Source: Tubiluchus corallicola (taxonomy: Eukaryota; Priapulida; Priapulimorpha; Priapulimorphida; Tubiluchidae). From it: DNA of 64,000 nt. Below the pieces are notes generated by a model. That model worked only from the letters and a program-made list of their open reading frames with translations. It was not told the DNA's origin and did no database searches. Shown here in pieces: positions 1 through 13,491 of this stretch. A program made the position numbers and the translations under genes. The first letter of the stretch is position 1; each line of letters starts with the position of its first letter. The stretch covers positions 697,352 to 761,351 of the forward strand of contig JAQGDQ010000058.1 in NCBI GenBank assembly GCA_030141605.1, in the 5' to 3' direction.

Positions 1-41
1 GTAGGAAGAGTTATACAGTTAACATTGTGATTTTGTTTCAG

Positions 42-1910
42 TGTACGGTGTCTTCACAAAGAAACACATCGCTAAAAGGACACAATTTGGTCCATTTCAA
101 GCAGAACGTGTTGCAGATAAGAATGTTTTATCACAGAGTGTGTTCCTGCTGCAGGTAACCGTGTATGATGGGGTAAGGAATGCTTTGCTTGTGTGCAATG
201 ATAGCATTTGGGAAAGCTGCCATGCCCTCATTACTTGTTGCACATGTGTGCTGCATGCGCGGATTGTGCTTGCTTTATTTTTTTATGTCATTTGGGGTTT
301 TCAAGTCATATTCAGTTTCTAGAGTGCTGCACTTATTAAAGACGATTTTGCATGGTTTTACATAAACACAGTTTTTTTTTTGTTCCATGTGTTTGGTTAA
401 TGCAAGTATCATCTACATTTTGACAGTACGGGCATAATTACCCTTTTGTTGTTCTGAGCATTTCTGGTAGTCAAATATTTCATACGTTTTGGTTACATAT
501 TTCGTTCATTATAGTGCAGCATCGCCTACATGTTGGGGACCAAGCATGGCTACAGTTTGATGGTGCAACCGTCATTTATATTTTGGTGGTTCATATCATC
601 TGCATTTTGGTTTGTCAAATATTCAAATTTATCATCTGTTATGTGACGGCTTCAACTGACGAAATATGCAGGTTGTTGGTTGGGACATTAATGCTTGTGA
701 TCTATCTTTGAGCTCTGTTTTTGAAATTGAGACTTGCTTATATTGATAACTGTAATAACATTCAGCAAATATAAAAAACTTTTGTTAAAACTTTAAAAGG
801 TAAAACAAATCTGAAGCGCTATTTCAAAAAGCAGTGAAACTTATTCCCTTTTTAACTCTAGTTATATAATTGTGCAGCCATTAATGAATGTCTGGTAGTT
901 TTCTGATTTGTTGTTACACTTTGACATGTTTGAAATTTATAACAGTTTCATGTTAGATTGTTAAGAATGTAGTGCTATTTAGTTTCTTGTTAAATGTCAT
1001 TAACTGCTTGTGTTAACGCAAGGAATGGAGTTTTTTCTTATCTCTTTGTTAACTTAATAAATTTTACAAGCGTTTTATTTGTCAAATAAAGTTTTGGAAA
1101 TAGTGATAATTTGGTCAAACACAGGCGTCTAAAATCGTGAGTAGTGAGTACCAATTTGCTTTTCATTGACAACTGTTCTGCAAAAAATTATTTGGTGGGG
1201 AGTAAATTAATATAAAGTTTCTAGTCAAGACAAAGATTTTCAAACAATACCTGTCATTGAGTAGTGTTGTGACTGCTTGAGATTTCTTGAGCTCTACATG
1301 GGCAGCAGTAAATTTTTATACATGATACCTGACTAGTTTTTAGCTATTTATTAACGTTGTTTTCCAGTTGGATAGTGATTCTGGAAGGAGTTATTTTCTC
1401 GACTACAGTGACGAGAACACTAGCAATTGGATGAGATTTGTCAGACCTGCAATTACACAGAGAGATCAGAATCTTATTGCTTATCAACATGGAAATGACA
1501 TTTACTACGTCAGCATTCGTGTAAGTTGTTCACTGTAAATTGTTTGCATGTTTGAAATCTATTTGTTTCTCATCTCGTATTTTTAGACAGAAATTACTGT
1601 AGTTAAGCCCAGTTCAGGTATTTTGTTAGTATAGCTTAACACATCTGGTTTTTAATTTTTTCTTGATGTACAACAGATCATTTGTTACAAGAAGGTTAGA
1701 AAAACCACGAGTAGTTTTAAATGATATTTCAATCATCACGTATTTTGCATCACTGTATCTAGTTATCACCATCGAAAAGACGTAGACAGCCTTATTAACT
1801 CACCTATTGTACTTGACTATTATACTGTTTTTATGTTACAGGCCATTGAGCCTAAGGAAGAGTTGAAGGTGTGGTATGCAGCACACTATGCAAATCGTCT
1901 GGGGCTGCCC
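42..1910 (+). other. PR domain of the PRDM10-like protein, split over three exons
   Basis: Exon 42–154 gives YGVFTKKHI and [10 protein letters not shown]. Exon 1368–1520 gives the FLDYSDEN and NWMRFVRPA core followed by [18 protein letters not shown]. The start of exon 1842–2031 gives the closing [15 protein letters not shown]. This order matches the PR/SET fold of the PRDM10 and PRDM15 group. The N-terminal strand of the domain is missing because the window begins inside the gene. Downstream in the same exon is a Lys/Glu/Arg-rich helix ([16 protein letters not shown]) that is probably a charged linker. Confidence 0.85.
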
Positions 1911-4900
1911 CTCCTCGAGCCTGGTTCTCCCGATCTACAGAAGATCAAGAAAGAAGAAGAAAGGCAAAAACGTGAACAAGAAAGACAGGAAAAAGTAGAT
2001 CGCCTGAAAAGCAAACGCTCTCCAAGAAAAAGTAACAGCGATCAATATTTTTACAAATTTATTTTGTTATAGTTAGTTTACTAGTCATTTTTATACGTAT
2101 CTCTGCACAAACAGTTAGGGAAAAATAAACAATAAAGGCAAAATTTGTTACACTTACCTATGACATCAACTTTAGTAGTATGACTTTTACATCTGTGGAG
2201 TCCTGTCTCATAGTAGGTATACTTTGAAAATATAAGTTTGTTTGTTCACAGTTTAATATGTTTTGATATGTAACTTTATTTTAGAATTGAGCATCCACTT
2301 TTGTAGCTACTGTTTATAGAATGAGCGGGTAGCATTATCTATGATGCATTTTTTTATATTCTGGAACTGGAGGTAGAATTAGAGTAAAAGTTGGATGCAT
2401 TTTTTATAATTGTGTAGCTGCCCTGTGCCCAGAAGGCAAAGAATTAAAATGTTAGTTTAAGATACAGCAAAGAAAAAACTTTTTTAAAGATTTGGCTCGA
2501 GTACTGTTGTACCAATTTTTGCATTTTCTAGTGCGTTTAAATATAAATGCAAGTGTTTTTGAAAATACGACTTGAAATTGTACATTTGTGATTCAGGTCT
2601 AGATATGGTTGAAGAATGGCCTTGCTTCGAATGTACAGCTCGGTTTTCCTCGTCACAAGAACTACAGGACCATTTAAATGTGCATGATGATGTAGAGCAA
2701 GTGGAAGATGAGGACGATCAACCTTATATTTCGTCAATCAAACGGCGACGAGGAAGACCGCCCAAGAAATTTCATTATGTTGAACAGGGTCAAGAAGATT
2801 CTGAAGAAGTATGATGTTTTCTGTCATGAGAGGGTTATCATTTGGTGCAAATCGACTTTATCATTATCGAATGTTGGTACATAGAAAACATGGATGTTGC
2901 CCAAACCAAACTTGACCAGATTATCAAAAATTGGCTTTATTTGCTTGTGCTAGTTTCTTTTTTATATCAATTTGGTTGTTTAGCTATCTTTGTGGACTGT
3001 AGTTCACTTATCTTTGCCTTTGTTCTTTATTTACTTTTTGTCATCTGACCCCAAATTGTTCAGGTCAGATATGTAGATATAATGTTTATCTATTTGTTGG
3101 CTTTCTTGTTATTTTTTATTTCATTATTTCTTTTGTGTTATTTAATTATTTCAGATTTGTTGATTATTCATTCATTCATTTCTTAATTATTGTTTTTATT
3201 TGTTTCTTCTTTATTTACTCATTTTTATTCATTGACATAGATGCAATCAAAAATATGGACTCGAAAGAATGCAATAATTCTGACTTATACAGCAAATACA
3301 AGTAGTGTTCTAAAATGTTGTTTGCTTGTAGATGAATAAAGAGCCAGGCTTCACTGATCTGTTGGAAGGCATTCCTGTCCCACTCAAGAAACGCAAAGCT
3401 GGTCGAGTCGGTATTAGACATAGCAGTAGAAAGCGCTCTCGTTACGTAAGAAAATAGTACATTACATCTAGTGCATTCATTAGGTACAGAAAATTTTTGC
3501 AATTGTAATATGTGATACGTTCTTTCTCCTGTTGTTTTGCTTTTTGACCTCTATGGTTTTTTCTCTGTCACTCTGTCTTGATCTCAAATGAGGCAGACTT
3601 CAGTTTGATGATAATTCAGAATATGCAACTACTGAGTTCTTCACAACACACTAAGTGACATTTTTTGATATTTCAGACCGTGACGAGACGAAAAACGTTT
3701 AAGTGTGAATTATGTCAAAAGATATTTCCTCGTGCTTACAGCCTGCAACGTCACATGTTAATGCACACAGGAGAAAAGAAGCATCAGTGTAATCTCTGCC
3801 CGATGAAATTCTCCCATCAGTATAACCTAAAAAGGTGCTTTTTTCTTTCTTCATTTAATAGCTCCACGAAAGTAAAATGTCTGCCTCAATTTTTCTGTAA
3901 CATTTTCTGTTGATTTTTTCGTTTACAGTTTGACAGTTAAATAATTAAAGTGAAAAATTGGGTGGAGCAATGGCTTTAAAAATATTGGCATGTTGAGCTA
4001 ATTGCACCTATTTACAGTATCTGTACTGAAACAAAATCAGCATTTGAAAGCATACTGTTATCTATGATATAAATAAACATAAAACGTCAAAAGACTTTTG
4101 TACTTTCAACATTTTATCATTTTTATAGGCATATAAAGGACAAACATGGGGAAGCTGGTGAATTACTTTCCTCTGATCTCAGTCTCGCCGCAGAACCGGC
4201 ATCATTGTACAAACAACAAGACACGGAAGAGGGTGGAAATGAGTGGGTGTGCATGCACTGTGGCCTGACTTTCAACAACTCAAACGTACTCAACTTGCAC
4301 ACGCTGACTCACGCAGCCGAAGATGTTAGTATGCAGGAGTCTGGCGAGGTAAATTTAATTAAACTCATGCAAATGCCTCAAATATAGAGTCAGGCAAGTA
4401 TGAGGATATGCATTTGATGTACAACAACAGAGGAGTGGAGCTTTTATATGCAGCAAAGTTTGTGAAATACTTAGTTGGTTTTATGTCCTGCAGTTGATAA
4501 TTTCTTTTATTTCAAATGGACATCTCAACCACAAAGCAAACCACTCTATTCAAGTGTGTGCTGGTGATTTATTTTCTCGCTATACTTCGACTTACCAGTC
4601 ATAAGTCTAGTACCATCTTTTTTGTTTTCACCTCGGTTTTTCATGCGAGCGTGGCATGCCTTGAGATTTAGTATCTGCTAATATATAATAATTGATTTCT
4701 ATTTCAAGTAGAGTATCTTGATAGAATGTTCCAGTTGCAATAATATTTGCTTGATTATAATGTTGTTTTCTTTTTAGGGAACCAACTTTTTTGAGACTCA
4801 AAATCAAAGTGATGATGCCGGTGAAATTTTTCTGGATAATCTTTTTCAATGTCCAGCGTGTACGCAAATTTTTACATCAAAGAAGGATCTAATTGAACAT

Positions 4901-6317
4901 GCTAGTGTTCATGCAAAGGTAAGTCTGTTCTCTGTGTTTTCAATAAATATCATTTGCCCTTTTTTCTTTTGTCAACATTTGTTAATGAAATTATCTGGCT
5001 GTACTTGAAATTCATGAGTGTATAATTAGAGTTAAGGTTTCTTGATTCACAATGGATTAGCTAAGCATTTTCTGGGGTTCTTATTTTATTCATTAACAGC
5101 GAATTTTTTGTTTAACCTGGCAAATATTACATAATATTAAATATCTTAATATCTTTCAATTTTCCCTCGTATTACCAGTCAATGTTACTTAATTTAAGCC
5201 ATCCCTGACTTGTAAAACTGCATTTATAAAATGCGCTGATCCGAGAGAATGTTTTCAAAGTGTAGGTGGAATTTGTTTCTGCAAGATGTGTTCATTATAA
5301 CAGCAAAGGTCAAAGCAAAACTTGTAATTTTGTTTTATTGTGCACTGGTTATTTTTTGGAACAAACACTTATATAAAATCTTTTAGGAAAAGTGGATACA
5401 CATATAATAAACAGTTCGGAAATGATTTCACAGCAGAAGACATTGTTTGAATGAAGCTGTCAAGTTTAACTTAGTCGGTGTGTTAAGTTGAGGTGCTCAT
5501 CTGTATTGTAAACTTAGATAATCTTAAGACGAGATGAGTCACAGAAATCAAAATGGCATTAATTTACTTGTTGTGTGCCTTTTTTACTTTGAACAGTGAA
5601 GAAACTGTGAATTTACATTACAAATTTACCATTGGCTACTGCAGTTAATATTCATAATACGTATACAGTAACTAAATCCCATCTATGTTTTTAGCAAGGA
5701 AGGATTCGGATACCAAGCTTACAGACCAAGTTCAACACAGCTAAGCCATTCAAGTGCACTATGTGCTATAAGTCATTTAGTACAGCTGAGCGTTTGGAGA
5801 GACATTCAGCAGTACATGGTGATGAAGAAGCCAAACCTTTACAGTGCGAGGTATACTGATCCATAAGACCATAGCTGGTTTTATTGTCTGTGTTCATGTT
5901 GCTTAACTCACTTATATATTAGACAGTTTGGAATAAAATGGCACTTTTGTTTATTTTGCTTGTAGTGCTGAAATGAGTTTGACTCTATCTTAAGATATGA
6001 GATGCTTATTTTTTATTGATGTTTTTGTAGATGTGATTTTTTTTCGCATTTTTGCATCTTATAAATGTGTGTTTTTATTTTCTAATAGATCTGCTACAAA
6101 CGGTTCCTAAATAATTCAGCTCTGGCTTGTCATCAGAAAATACATAATGAAGTCAGAACCTATGACTGCCCGCTGTGCCAGTAAGTTTTTGTTTTTTTAC
6201 TATTTGGGCATTCAGTGACAGAGCCTACTTTGTGCGTGTAGTCTAGACCAAAAGCCTTGTTCAATATCAAGACCAAGGCTAAGCTAATGAATTAGCAGAC
6301 ATCTTTGTGCCAGTCAG

Positions 6318-6389
<72 letters not shown>

Positions 6390-9300
6390 TGTGACGGTAC
6401 ACCATTTGGCCCCCAGGTTTTGCAGCCACTCATATTGCTGTTTTTCCAAATCATGTTCCATTCTTACAGGACTTTTTGATCGCCTAGAATTCCGCTCAGC
6501 CTTAATTGGGTACTTGGTCATGTACTGGGGTAACCAAAGCCAAATGAGTGCTACCCACCTATATGCCGAGACTATATAAATTAATGTCGTATCCATGTAT
6601 TCCAATGCCAGACCACTCTGGTATCACAGAGTCTTTCGTCTTCGCTCTTCGAAGTTGACAGTCAGAATCAGAGCTATGAATTTGCCCACAGTATTCGTGT
6701 AAACATTTGACTATTCATCTTGCCTCTGAGATTTATTAGTATACGTGTACCTACTTTTTCAAAGAAATATGCTTCTTTATCACATTCTCTATTAAGAGAA
6801 GTATTTAATTCATGTAGCTACATATAATTCTTTTAACACGTAAGTGTACACTTAGCTTTTTCTTATGTATTTCTTTGACCCAGACATTAAAACATAAACA
6901 AGAATAGACATGGTGCAGCATAGTATGTCAAAAATCTTCTTAATCTTCCTGGTAAGTCATTTGAAGTCGTAACAGCTTTGTAAGTTGCAAATCTCTAGTT
7001 GAGTACCTGGCCAGAAAACTAATTTCTTATTTCTTTTCCCTTTCTTAATTATCATTATTATCATCGCTTCATATGTGGGGTAAGTAACTGTAACATTATT
7101 TTTCATTTTAGGGAAAAGTTTCTGCAGGTCAACATGTTGAAGGATCATTTGCCAGATCATTTAGAAAATGGTTACTATCATTGTCCTCATTGTCAAAAAC
7201 CTTTTTCGGAGTATGTGATGATCCGCAAACACGTACGAGCTTTCCATTCCACCCGGTCCTATCCCTGCAGGGAATGCGAAAAGGTGTTTCCAAGGCCAGA
7301 TAAAGTATGTTTAGTTTGTTCTTAAAATTGCTTTTTGATAAGCAACACACAGACTGACCCATATAAGTGTCAAGTATTTTGTAACATCAATGTTTTATAA
7401 CTGTGAAAGAGTAACTAGTTCCATTTCAAAAGCTGAGTTTGATTTTTGTGGAATGAGCAAACTGTAAAGGAAAACCTCTCTTGAGTGCCATCTGCAGAAA
7501 TTAAATTTTCTATGCAAAAAGCTGCAGCGTTTATAGTAGGTTTGTGAATTCAGAATTTCATTTTTTTTTTCTTTTTGATATGCTGACATTTTATATTAAT
7601 TATTGATTAAGAATTTTCATTTCTAGCTGAAGTTACACATGTTACGTCATTCTGACCACCGGGAATTCCTGTGTGCGCTGTGCGGAAAACAGTTCAAGCG
7701 GAAAGACAAGTTGAAGGAGCACATCAAACGAATGCACAATCCAGACAGGGAAGCTAAATTGATCACCCGACCACCTCGGAAACCTGGAGCTACTAGAAAG
7801 TTTATACCAAAGGCAATAATTATCAGATTGATTATAATTGACAGTTTGGTTTATGGAACGAGTATAATAATTGGTAATGGGCTGAAGTGATGTCACCAAA
7901 CTTACAAAATTCATGTCCTGCTATACTTTTTACTTGTCTGAAGTTTAATTCTTGGAGCAAGTGATTGCAAATTTACTTGTTGAATACCCCAAAGTTTTCT
8001 TTTAGGAAAAGGGTTTTTTGCAATGGAATTAAAATATAATATCGCCATACTTGATTACTCGTGAGCCTGTTTTTGTTTCCTGTGACAAAAGGGTTTTTGA
8101 AATTTGAAAAGTAGTGGGAGTTGGCAAGTTACTGTTGTCAGAAGTGTTTGTTTGAAAATTATGTGACAAATATTTCTACAAACTTTGTTGAAGAAAAATC
8201 TTATAATGGTACAGGTATTAACTTTTCAAGTTTTATCAAGGTGTTTGATAAAGTGATGTTGTGAGGCAGTGTACAATATGTGTACCCTACAAACAAGTCT
8301 AATACGTTTCTCATATAAAATTTTAGGGCTATCTATGTGTGATAAATTTATTTTGTTCATTAGTGCGTGGCACTCATTAACCAAAGTTGACAAACTTTTA
8401 CGTATTTATACTGATGCCAGGCTCACCTCACGTGTACTTCTTTTCTCATTCTAGGTCTCCCCCACTGACTACCACAGGTTCATTTACAAATGCCACACAT
8501 GCCTTCTCGGTTTCAAACGTCGTGGTATGCTAGTTAACCACCTGGCCAAACGTCATCCAGACATTCCACCGGATTCTATTCCTGAACTTAACCTGCCCAT
8601 ACTGAAAACACAACGTGATTACTACTGTCAGTATTGTGAGAAAGTGTACAAATCAAGTAGCAAACGCAAGTCTCACATACTGAAGAACCATCCCGGTGCG
8701 GAGTTGCCTCCGAGCACGAGGAGGCCGAAACTTGTGCGGAAAGAGGGCGAGGCAGTTGATCCACTAGCTGTAGCAGCCGCTGCCGTAGCCGGTCAAGTGC
8801 CAGGCATGGATCCGAATTTACTTGTGCAAGATGAACAGGGAGGACTGCAAACAGGAGAAACAGCGGTATGATTTACAATCTACGTTAGACAGTTTTGTTT
8901 GGAAATGAAAATATAAACAAGATAAAATCTACGGAAATATGCATGCAAATAAAATTTTTAAACTAGATTATTAAAATTTATGAAATATCATGAACTTTAT
9001 TTTACATGGTATAAGTTCAAAGTTGTAGTGATGTTATTCACCTACAGCATTCTTTATCCTGTTTATATTTCAATAATTAGTAATGTTCTACTGAGCCTCA
9101 TATAGACGGTTGTTTGTCACAGAGCTGAAATATCGTTGCTGTAATAAATAAAATTTTCACTGGTTAAAAACATTTTAACTACGCAAAATTTGGAAAATAG
9201 ATCATGGGAAAACAAGTTGCTGTATCCACGTTTTCCTGAAAAAAATAATCATTGTTAAGATTAGTGTTTTAGACTCATTAACTTTCTTTCATCTCATTGT

Positions 9301-11562
9301 GATTGGCATTTACAGGAGCAGCGGCAGGATCAACAAGTGTTGGACAGTTACTCCCAAACCGTTTGTAGTGTAACAACTACACCGCATTGTTGCCAGTTCT
9401 GCTACAAACAATATGCAAATAAACAAAAGGTGTTGTTCTATTTAATTACAAATTCTGTCTGTCAAAGTGATACCTTATTTATACCATCATAAAAACTAAA
9501 AGTGCGCTGTAATCCATATAAGTTGTAGTGCCTAGAATGTTACTAAAATTAATCATTGTATTTCCTTAGCTCATGATGCATCAACGGAAAAAGCATGCTG
9601 ATTTAGTTCCTCCGGCACAGCATAGGATTGTGACATCACAAAGGCAACCTCCTCCGGCTCACACCAGCCACACGGATGTGATTGAGATCCCACTTTTACC
9701 AGATAACAAAGGTATTGTCACAATTCAGCGGATGCCAGGCAGACAAATGCAGGTAGGTAAACAGAAGCTTGGTGCTGTAGGATGTTTTCTTAACGTTAAA
9801 GATTAAAAACTTAATTGGTGAACATCAGATATTAACTCTTGATAACCATTACAAAGAAGTTAACATGATCTTGACACCGAGTTTACTGCAATTATTTGAA
9901 CTGTTATGGACATAATTGTTCATACAACCAACTCCGTGTAGACTGAAAAATGCATCTATCTGCGAAGGCAGTTTGTCGTGCATAATCCACCATCCTGTCA
10001 CGTAGTTTTACATTTTCTGCTCTAGTCCATGTTAACTAAGCCACCTTACTTTTAGTAAGTATAAAATCTACTTACAATATTTATTTATTTGTGTTACAGT
10101 CATCACTAAGTTGTTTATTGTTTACCATTTAGTATCTGACGCAAGCCGTTCCGCAAGAAAGATTAGAGAGGATCGACATACCGGTGTCAGCTGAAGGTGT
10201 TCCAGCTGCTGACTTGCTTACTCAAGCAATGTCAGAACTTTCGCAAACCCTCGGTGATTATCGAGCGCCTCCTAGTGAGTATCAAGCGCTAACTGAACGA
10301 TGGGTACATCACAGAGATCAATGTGCATCATCACCCAGGTACGTGTATCAGTTTTATCTTGTTAACCTGGTATGATTTAGAAATTGTACTATGGTATTTT
10401 GATGTTCACAATTATACAAGTTTTTAGCAGACATAATACAAAAGTAATGCAACACAGATAATGTACACATTGCTGATGGCTCACTTACACTATTCGAAGT
10501 TGAAATGATTTTATTATCTTAGCATTTTTTGTATAGTAATGAAAAAACATTTTATGAAACATGGAAAATGAAGGAAGCGGAAGTGGAGTGCCTGCTTATC
10601 TAGTTCATACATACCTGTACATTAATTTTTTTCACATTTATGAAGAAACTGGCCTTGTGCAACATTTGTACATATTTTTTCACTAGCCGAGAGTGCAGAG
10701 TGGCGGAAATGTTTACAGGAATGTGAAAAGCTTAAGACACATGACAGCCATGATCAATCATAACAGCTTGAATAAATTGTAATTTATACTACTTACTCTA
10801 TACTCATCAGGAAATGGGTATGTCTTTGCATGACAAAAAAATTAGCACACTTGTCTCATAACTTATAGTTCTCAATTTTTACATTTTCTTACAAGCTGCA
10901 AAGTGCACAAAGTTGCCTATTGCTTCCTCACATTTTAATATATGTATGTAAATATATAAAGATTAGTTAAAAGTGCAAAGATATTGGCAAGAATAACTTC
11001 ATACTAGACACACTAATGTCTATTTAGTAACATAAGGTAATCGCTGTTTTCAGCGGTTCTGACCTGTTGTGGACAAGAGACTGCTTGAGGATTACTTTTG
11101 ACATTCCACTGTGGTGGAAATTCAAACCCTATAGGAAATATCTCAGAGAAACAACTATGGAAAAGAAAAAATATGATACTATTGACACTATTGAGATAAG
11201 ATGAACTTCAACGTTGGAGTTAAGCATTCCTGCTTGAATCTTCACTTTAGAAACTAATACTAAACTAATGTTTTTTCTTTAATTATATATTTAGATTGGC
11301 CACACCAATGATGGCAAATCAAGCTACAACAATAGATTTAAGTCAGCTGCAGCAGAACCTTACTTTACATTACCAGCCGCATCCTGGGCAGATGCAGGTT
11401 ACGCAGATTCCACAGCATCACGTAGTCACACAGGTGCAGACACAAGCGAATCACATGAGTCCAGCTCCAAGTCCTGTCCCAGGACAGGCACATCCGACGA
11501 TAGCACATCATCCGTACACCCCACGGTCATGGACGCCTAGGTTTTCAGGTTATCTGGGTTAG
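42..11562 (+). CDS. PRDM10: PRDM10-like PR domain zinc finger protein (5' partial, 17 exons seen)
   Basis: Exons: 42–154, 1368–1520, 1842–2031, 2597–2808, 3332–3445, 3677–3834, 4129–4348, 4778–4918, 5695–5850, 6089–6180, 7112–7304, 7627–7812, 8455–8865, 9316–9429, 9570–9752, 10133–10338, 11295–11562 (TAG). Phases agree across every junction and give about 1035 residues in the window. The first three exons hold the PR (SET-like) domain with NWMRFVRPA and [10 protein letters not shown]. Fourteen C2H2 fingers follow, several split by introns, then a Gln/His/Pro-rich tail. The string [13 protein letters not shown] and the block KFIPK–VSPTDY are hallmarks I recall from vertebrate PRDM10, which separates it from PRDM4 and PRDM15. 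An AT-hook-like RRRGRPPKK sits after finger 1 (exon 2597–2808). The family consists of nuclear DNA-binding transcription regulators. The 5' exons lie left of the window. The intron after 7812 appears to use a GC donor. Confidence 0.9.
2597..2808 (+). other. Exon with zinc finger 1 and AT-hook-like motif
   Basis: The exon encodes C2H2 finger 1 ([21 protein letters not shown] region), then an acidic stretch ([10 protein letters not shown]), then [10 protein letters not shown]. The RGRPP core is the minor-groove-binding AT-hook signature. A basic patch follows in exon 3332–3445 (KKRKAGR, SSRKRSR), which could be a nuclear localisation signal. This is a motif-level reading; binding is not shown. 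Confidence 0.6.
6320..6393. repeat. Compound microsatellite (TA)n–(GT)n–(GCGT)n
   Basis: A run of TA dinucleotides passes into GT and then into GCGT repeats, inside the intron between exons 6089–6180 and 7112–7304. Open frames across it on both strands are repeat artefacts. Confidence 0.95.
7813..8454 (+). other. Probable GC–AG intron in the PRDM10-like gene
   Basis: Exon 7627–7812 ends ATACCAAAG and is followed by GCAATA. The next exon opens at 8455 after TTCTAG. Joining them gives KFIPK–VSPTDY, which agrees with the conserved PRDM10 order, and keeps phase 0. No GT lies at this position. Reading on through the intron frame adds about 25 non-conserved codons before a TGA near 7890. Confidence 0.65.
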
Positions 11563-13491
11563 TCTTACCACGTAATTGTTGCCACTTTTGTTGCAGCTGC
11601 TCTGGATTTCAAACACCCTGTCATCTGCAACATTTTGTGGCTAATAGTTTTGAAACTGTCAATTGTCTCCCATCATTTTCTAAGCTTCAAATTACATGAA
11701 ATGTTTAAGTTAGTATCACGTGCAGTAGTAAAATAATTTATGAGATAACTGCAATTAAAATTACAATCTGTGATTCTCCTAATTATATCATGCATGAAAT
11801 TTAGTCATAACTGGTTGTGTAGGTTCGTAGTAGTTTTAGAACGTTTTTAGTACCATTTACCATTCCAATACCCGAACTTTTTCAGTTGGTAGTGAAAAAT
11901 CTTGTATGCTTTTGTAATTTTCACTTCAAATAACATTCATGCATGGTCTAAAAAATTGATGTTATTTTCGTGTTGGAAATAAATGCAAGTGGTAATTATT
12001 GTGTTCATAAAAATGCACTAATTTCACTGGACAATCGCACACATGTTTGGCTGTGTTTTAAAAAATAGTTTGCCACATTGATAAAATTTTGGTAAATTGA
12101 CAGCAGTAGTAGATAATAGCATGAATGAGTAAGGGTATTTAATTTAGTTTAAAAAAAGAGGTTTATCACAATGGCATGTATAACTTAGTAAAGCAAATCA
12201 TTACTTGATGATGTTCCAGTTAGCAGTAATTCGTCTTGAAAATGACCCGTTTTCTCGCTTAACCATAAATAGTGCACTTGGTAAAGTAAATCTACTCGTT
12301 CTAATGTGTCAATTTAACAAAAACAGTAAATTGCATGTAGTAAATCTGACAAATCATTGTGTTATACAATCCCGTCATATGCTTACAAAATGTCCAGCAG
12401 AACAATTCACTTAACAGAGCATTTTGTTGGACCATATTGAAATGCATTTCATTTGATTTTGTATGTCTTTTGAAGTATGAAATACAGTCGTGTGCAAAAT
12501 TCTTAGACTTGTTTTGTAGTCAAAATGTTTAGCTGCAAGCACAATTTAAAACTTGTGAACATTGAGCTTCTGATAGTATCACGTACGTAAATTAAAGTTA
12601 TAATGTAGAGATCTTGCAAGGAAAGCCAGCCGCAGTAAATGAATGTGAAACGCACCTGTATAAATGTAAAAGATGGTAGTGAATTAGAATGTTAGTGCAA
12701 CAAATAGAGCTTTGAATATCAGGGGGTGTCATTTGAATCAAGTAAATCTCTATTTGCAATAATAAACTCAAACTTGAAATTTAGTTCACAGTTTATGTTT
12801 AATTATTTTGCATAGTAGATGTAGGTGCATACAGTAAATTCTGTAGTTTGTGTTGATTACTCTTGAAGTTCATTACATATTTAGTCAATTTGTATAATGT
12901 AATAATGTACATTCTCGGTATGTGCAGGCATGTATATAGTGAACGCTTAGATGCACTTTTGTGAATCATCGTACTGTAATTATTTAAAATTTCTAGATGT
13001 ATCATCAGTAGTTTTTCTTTATTTTTTGTAATATAATTGATAAATAATAATTGTGACTGTGCACTAGGTACTAGGTAAAGATACCTAAAATTGTAAAATG
13101 CTTATTTTATATTTAAATTTTACTCCAATTTAAAGATTGTTATTTAGATCATGCATTTGTAAAGTTATGAACACTTGTAGTTAACGAACTAGACAGAATT
13201 GTATAAAAAAAGAGTATAATAGTAGAGTAAAATGAATTTTTATATACCAATTATGTATAAAATAGTTAATACTGGATGAATTATTGGAACTTAAGGGTTT
13301 CTTATTCATTTTGGTAGAATTTTGTATTGCTGAATTAAATTCTGGTTAACTAAAATTGAGAGTTATTCAGTTTTATGTTTTTACTGTTTGTACTAAAACA
13401 AATTTTGCTTCTGTTGCACATCACTTCCTGCTAATCACTTATTGCACACTAGTTATGAAACAAAATTTACTTACGTTTGAGCAGTCTTTAC
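11563..13491 (+). other. 3' untranslated or downstream region of the PRDM10-like gene
   Basis: No convincing coding exon is visible. The sequence is strongly AT-rich. AATAAA hexamers at 11978–11983 and 12761–12766 are candidate poly(A) signals on the sense strand, so the 3' UTR could be about 0.4 or 1.2 kb. The true cleavage site cannot be decided from sequence alone. Confidence 0.4.

Noticed and set aside
6279-6605. Frames of 108 and 90 codons on opposite strands
   Set aside because: Driven by the (TA)n/(GT)n microsatellite (His/Thr, Tyr/Ile, Cys/Val runs).
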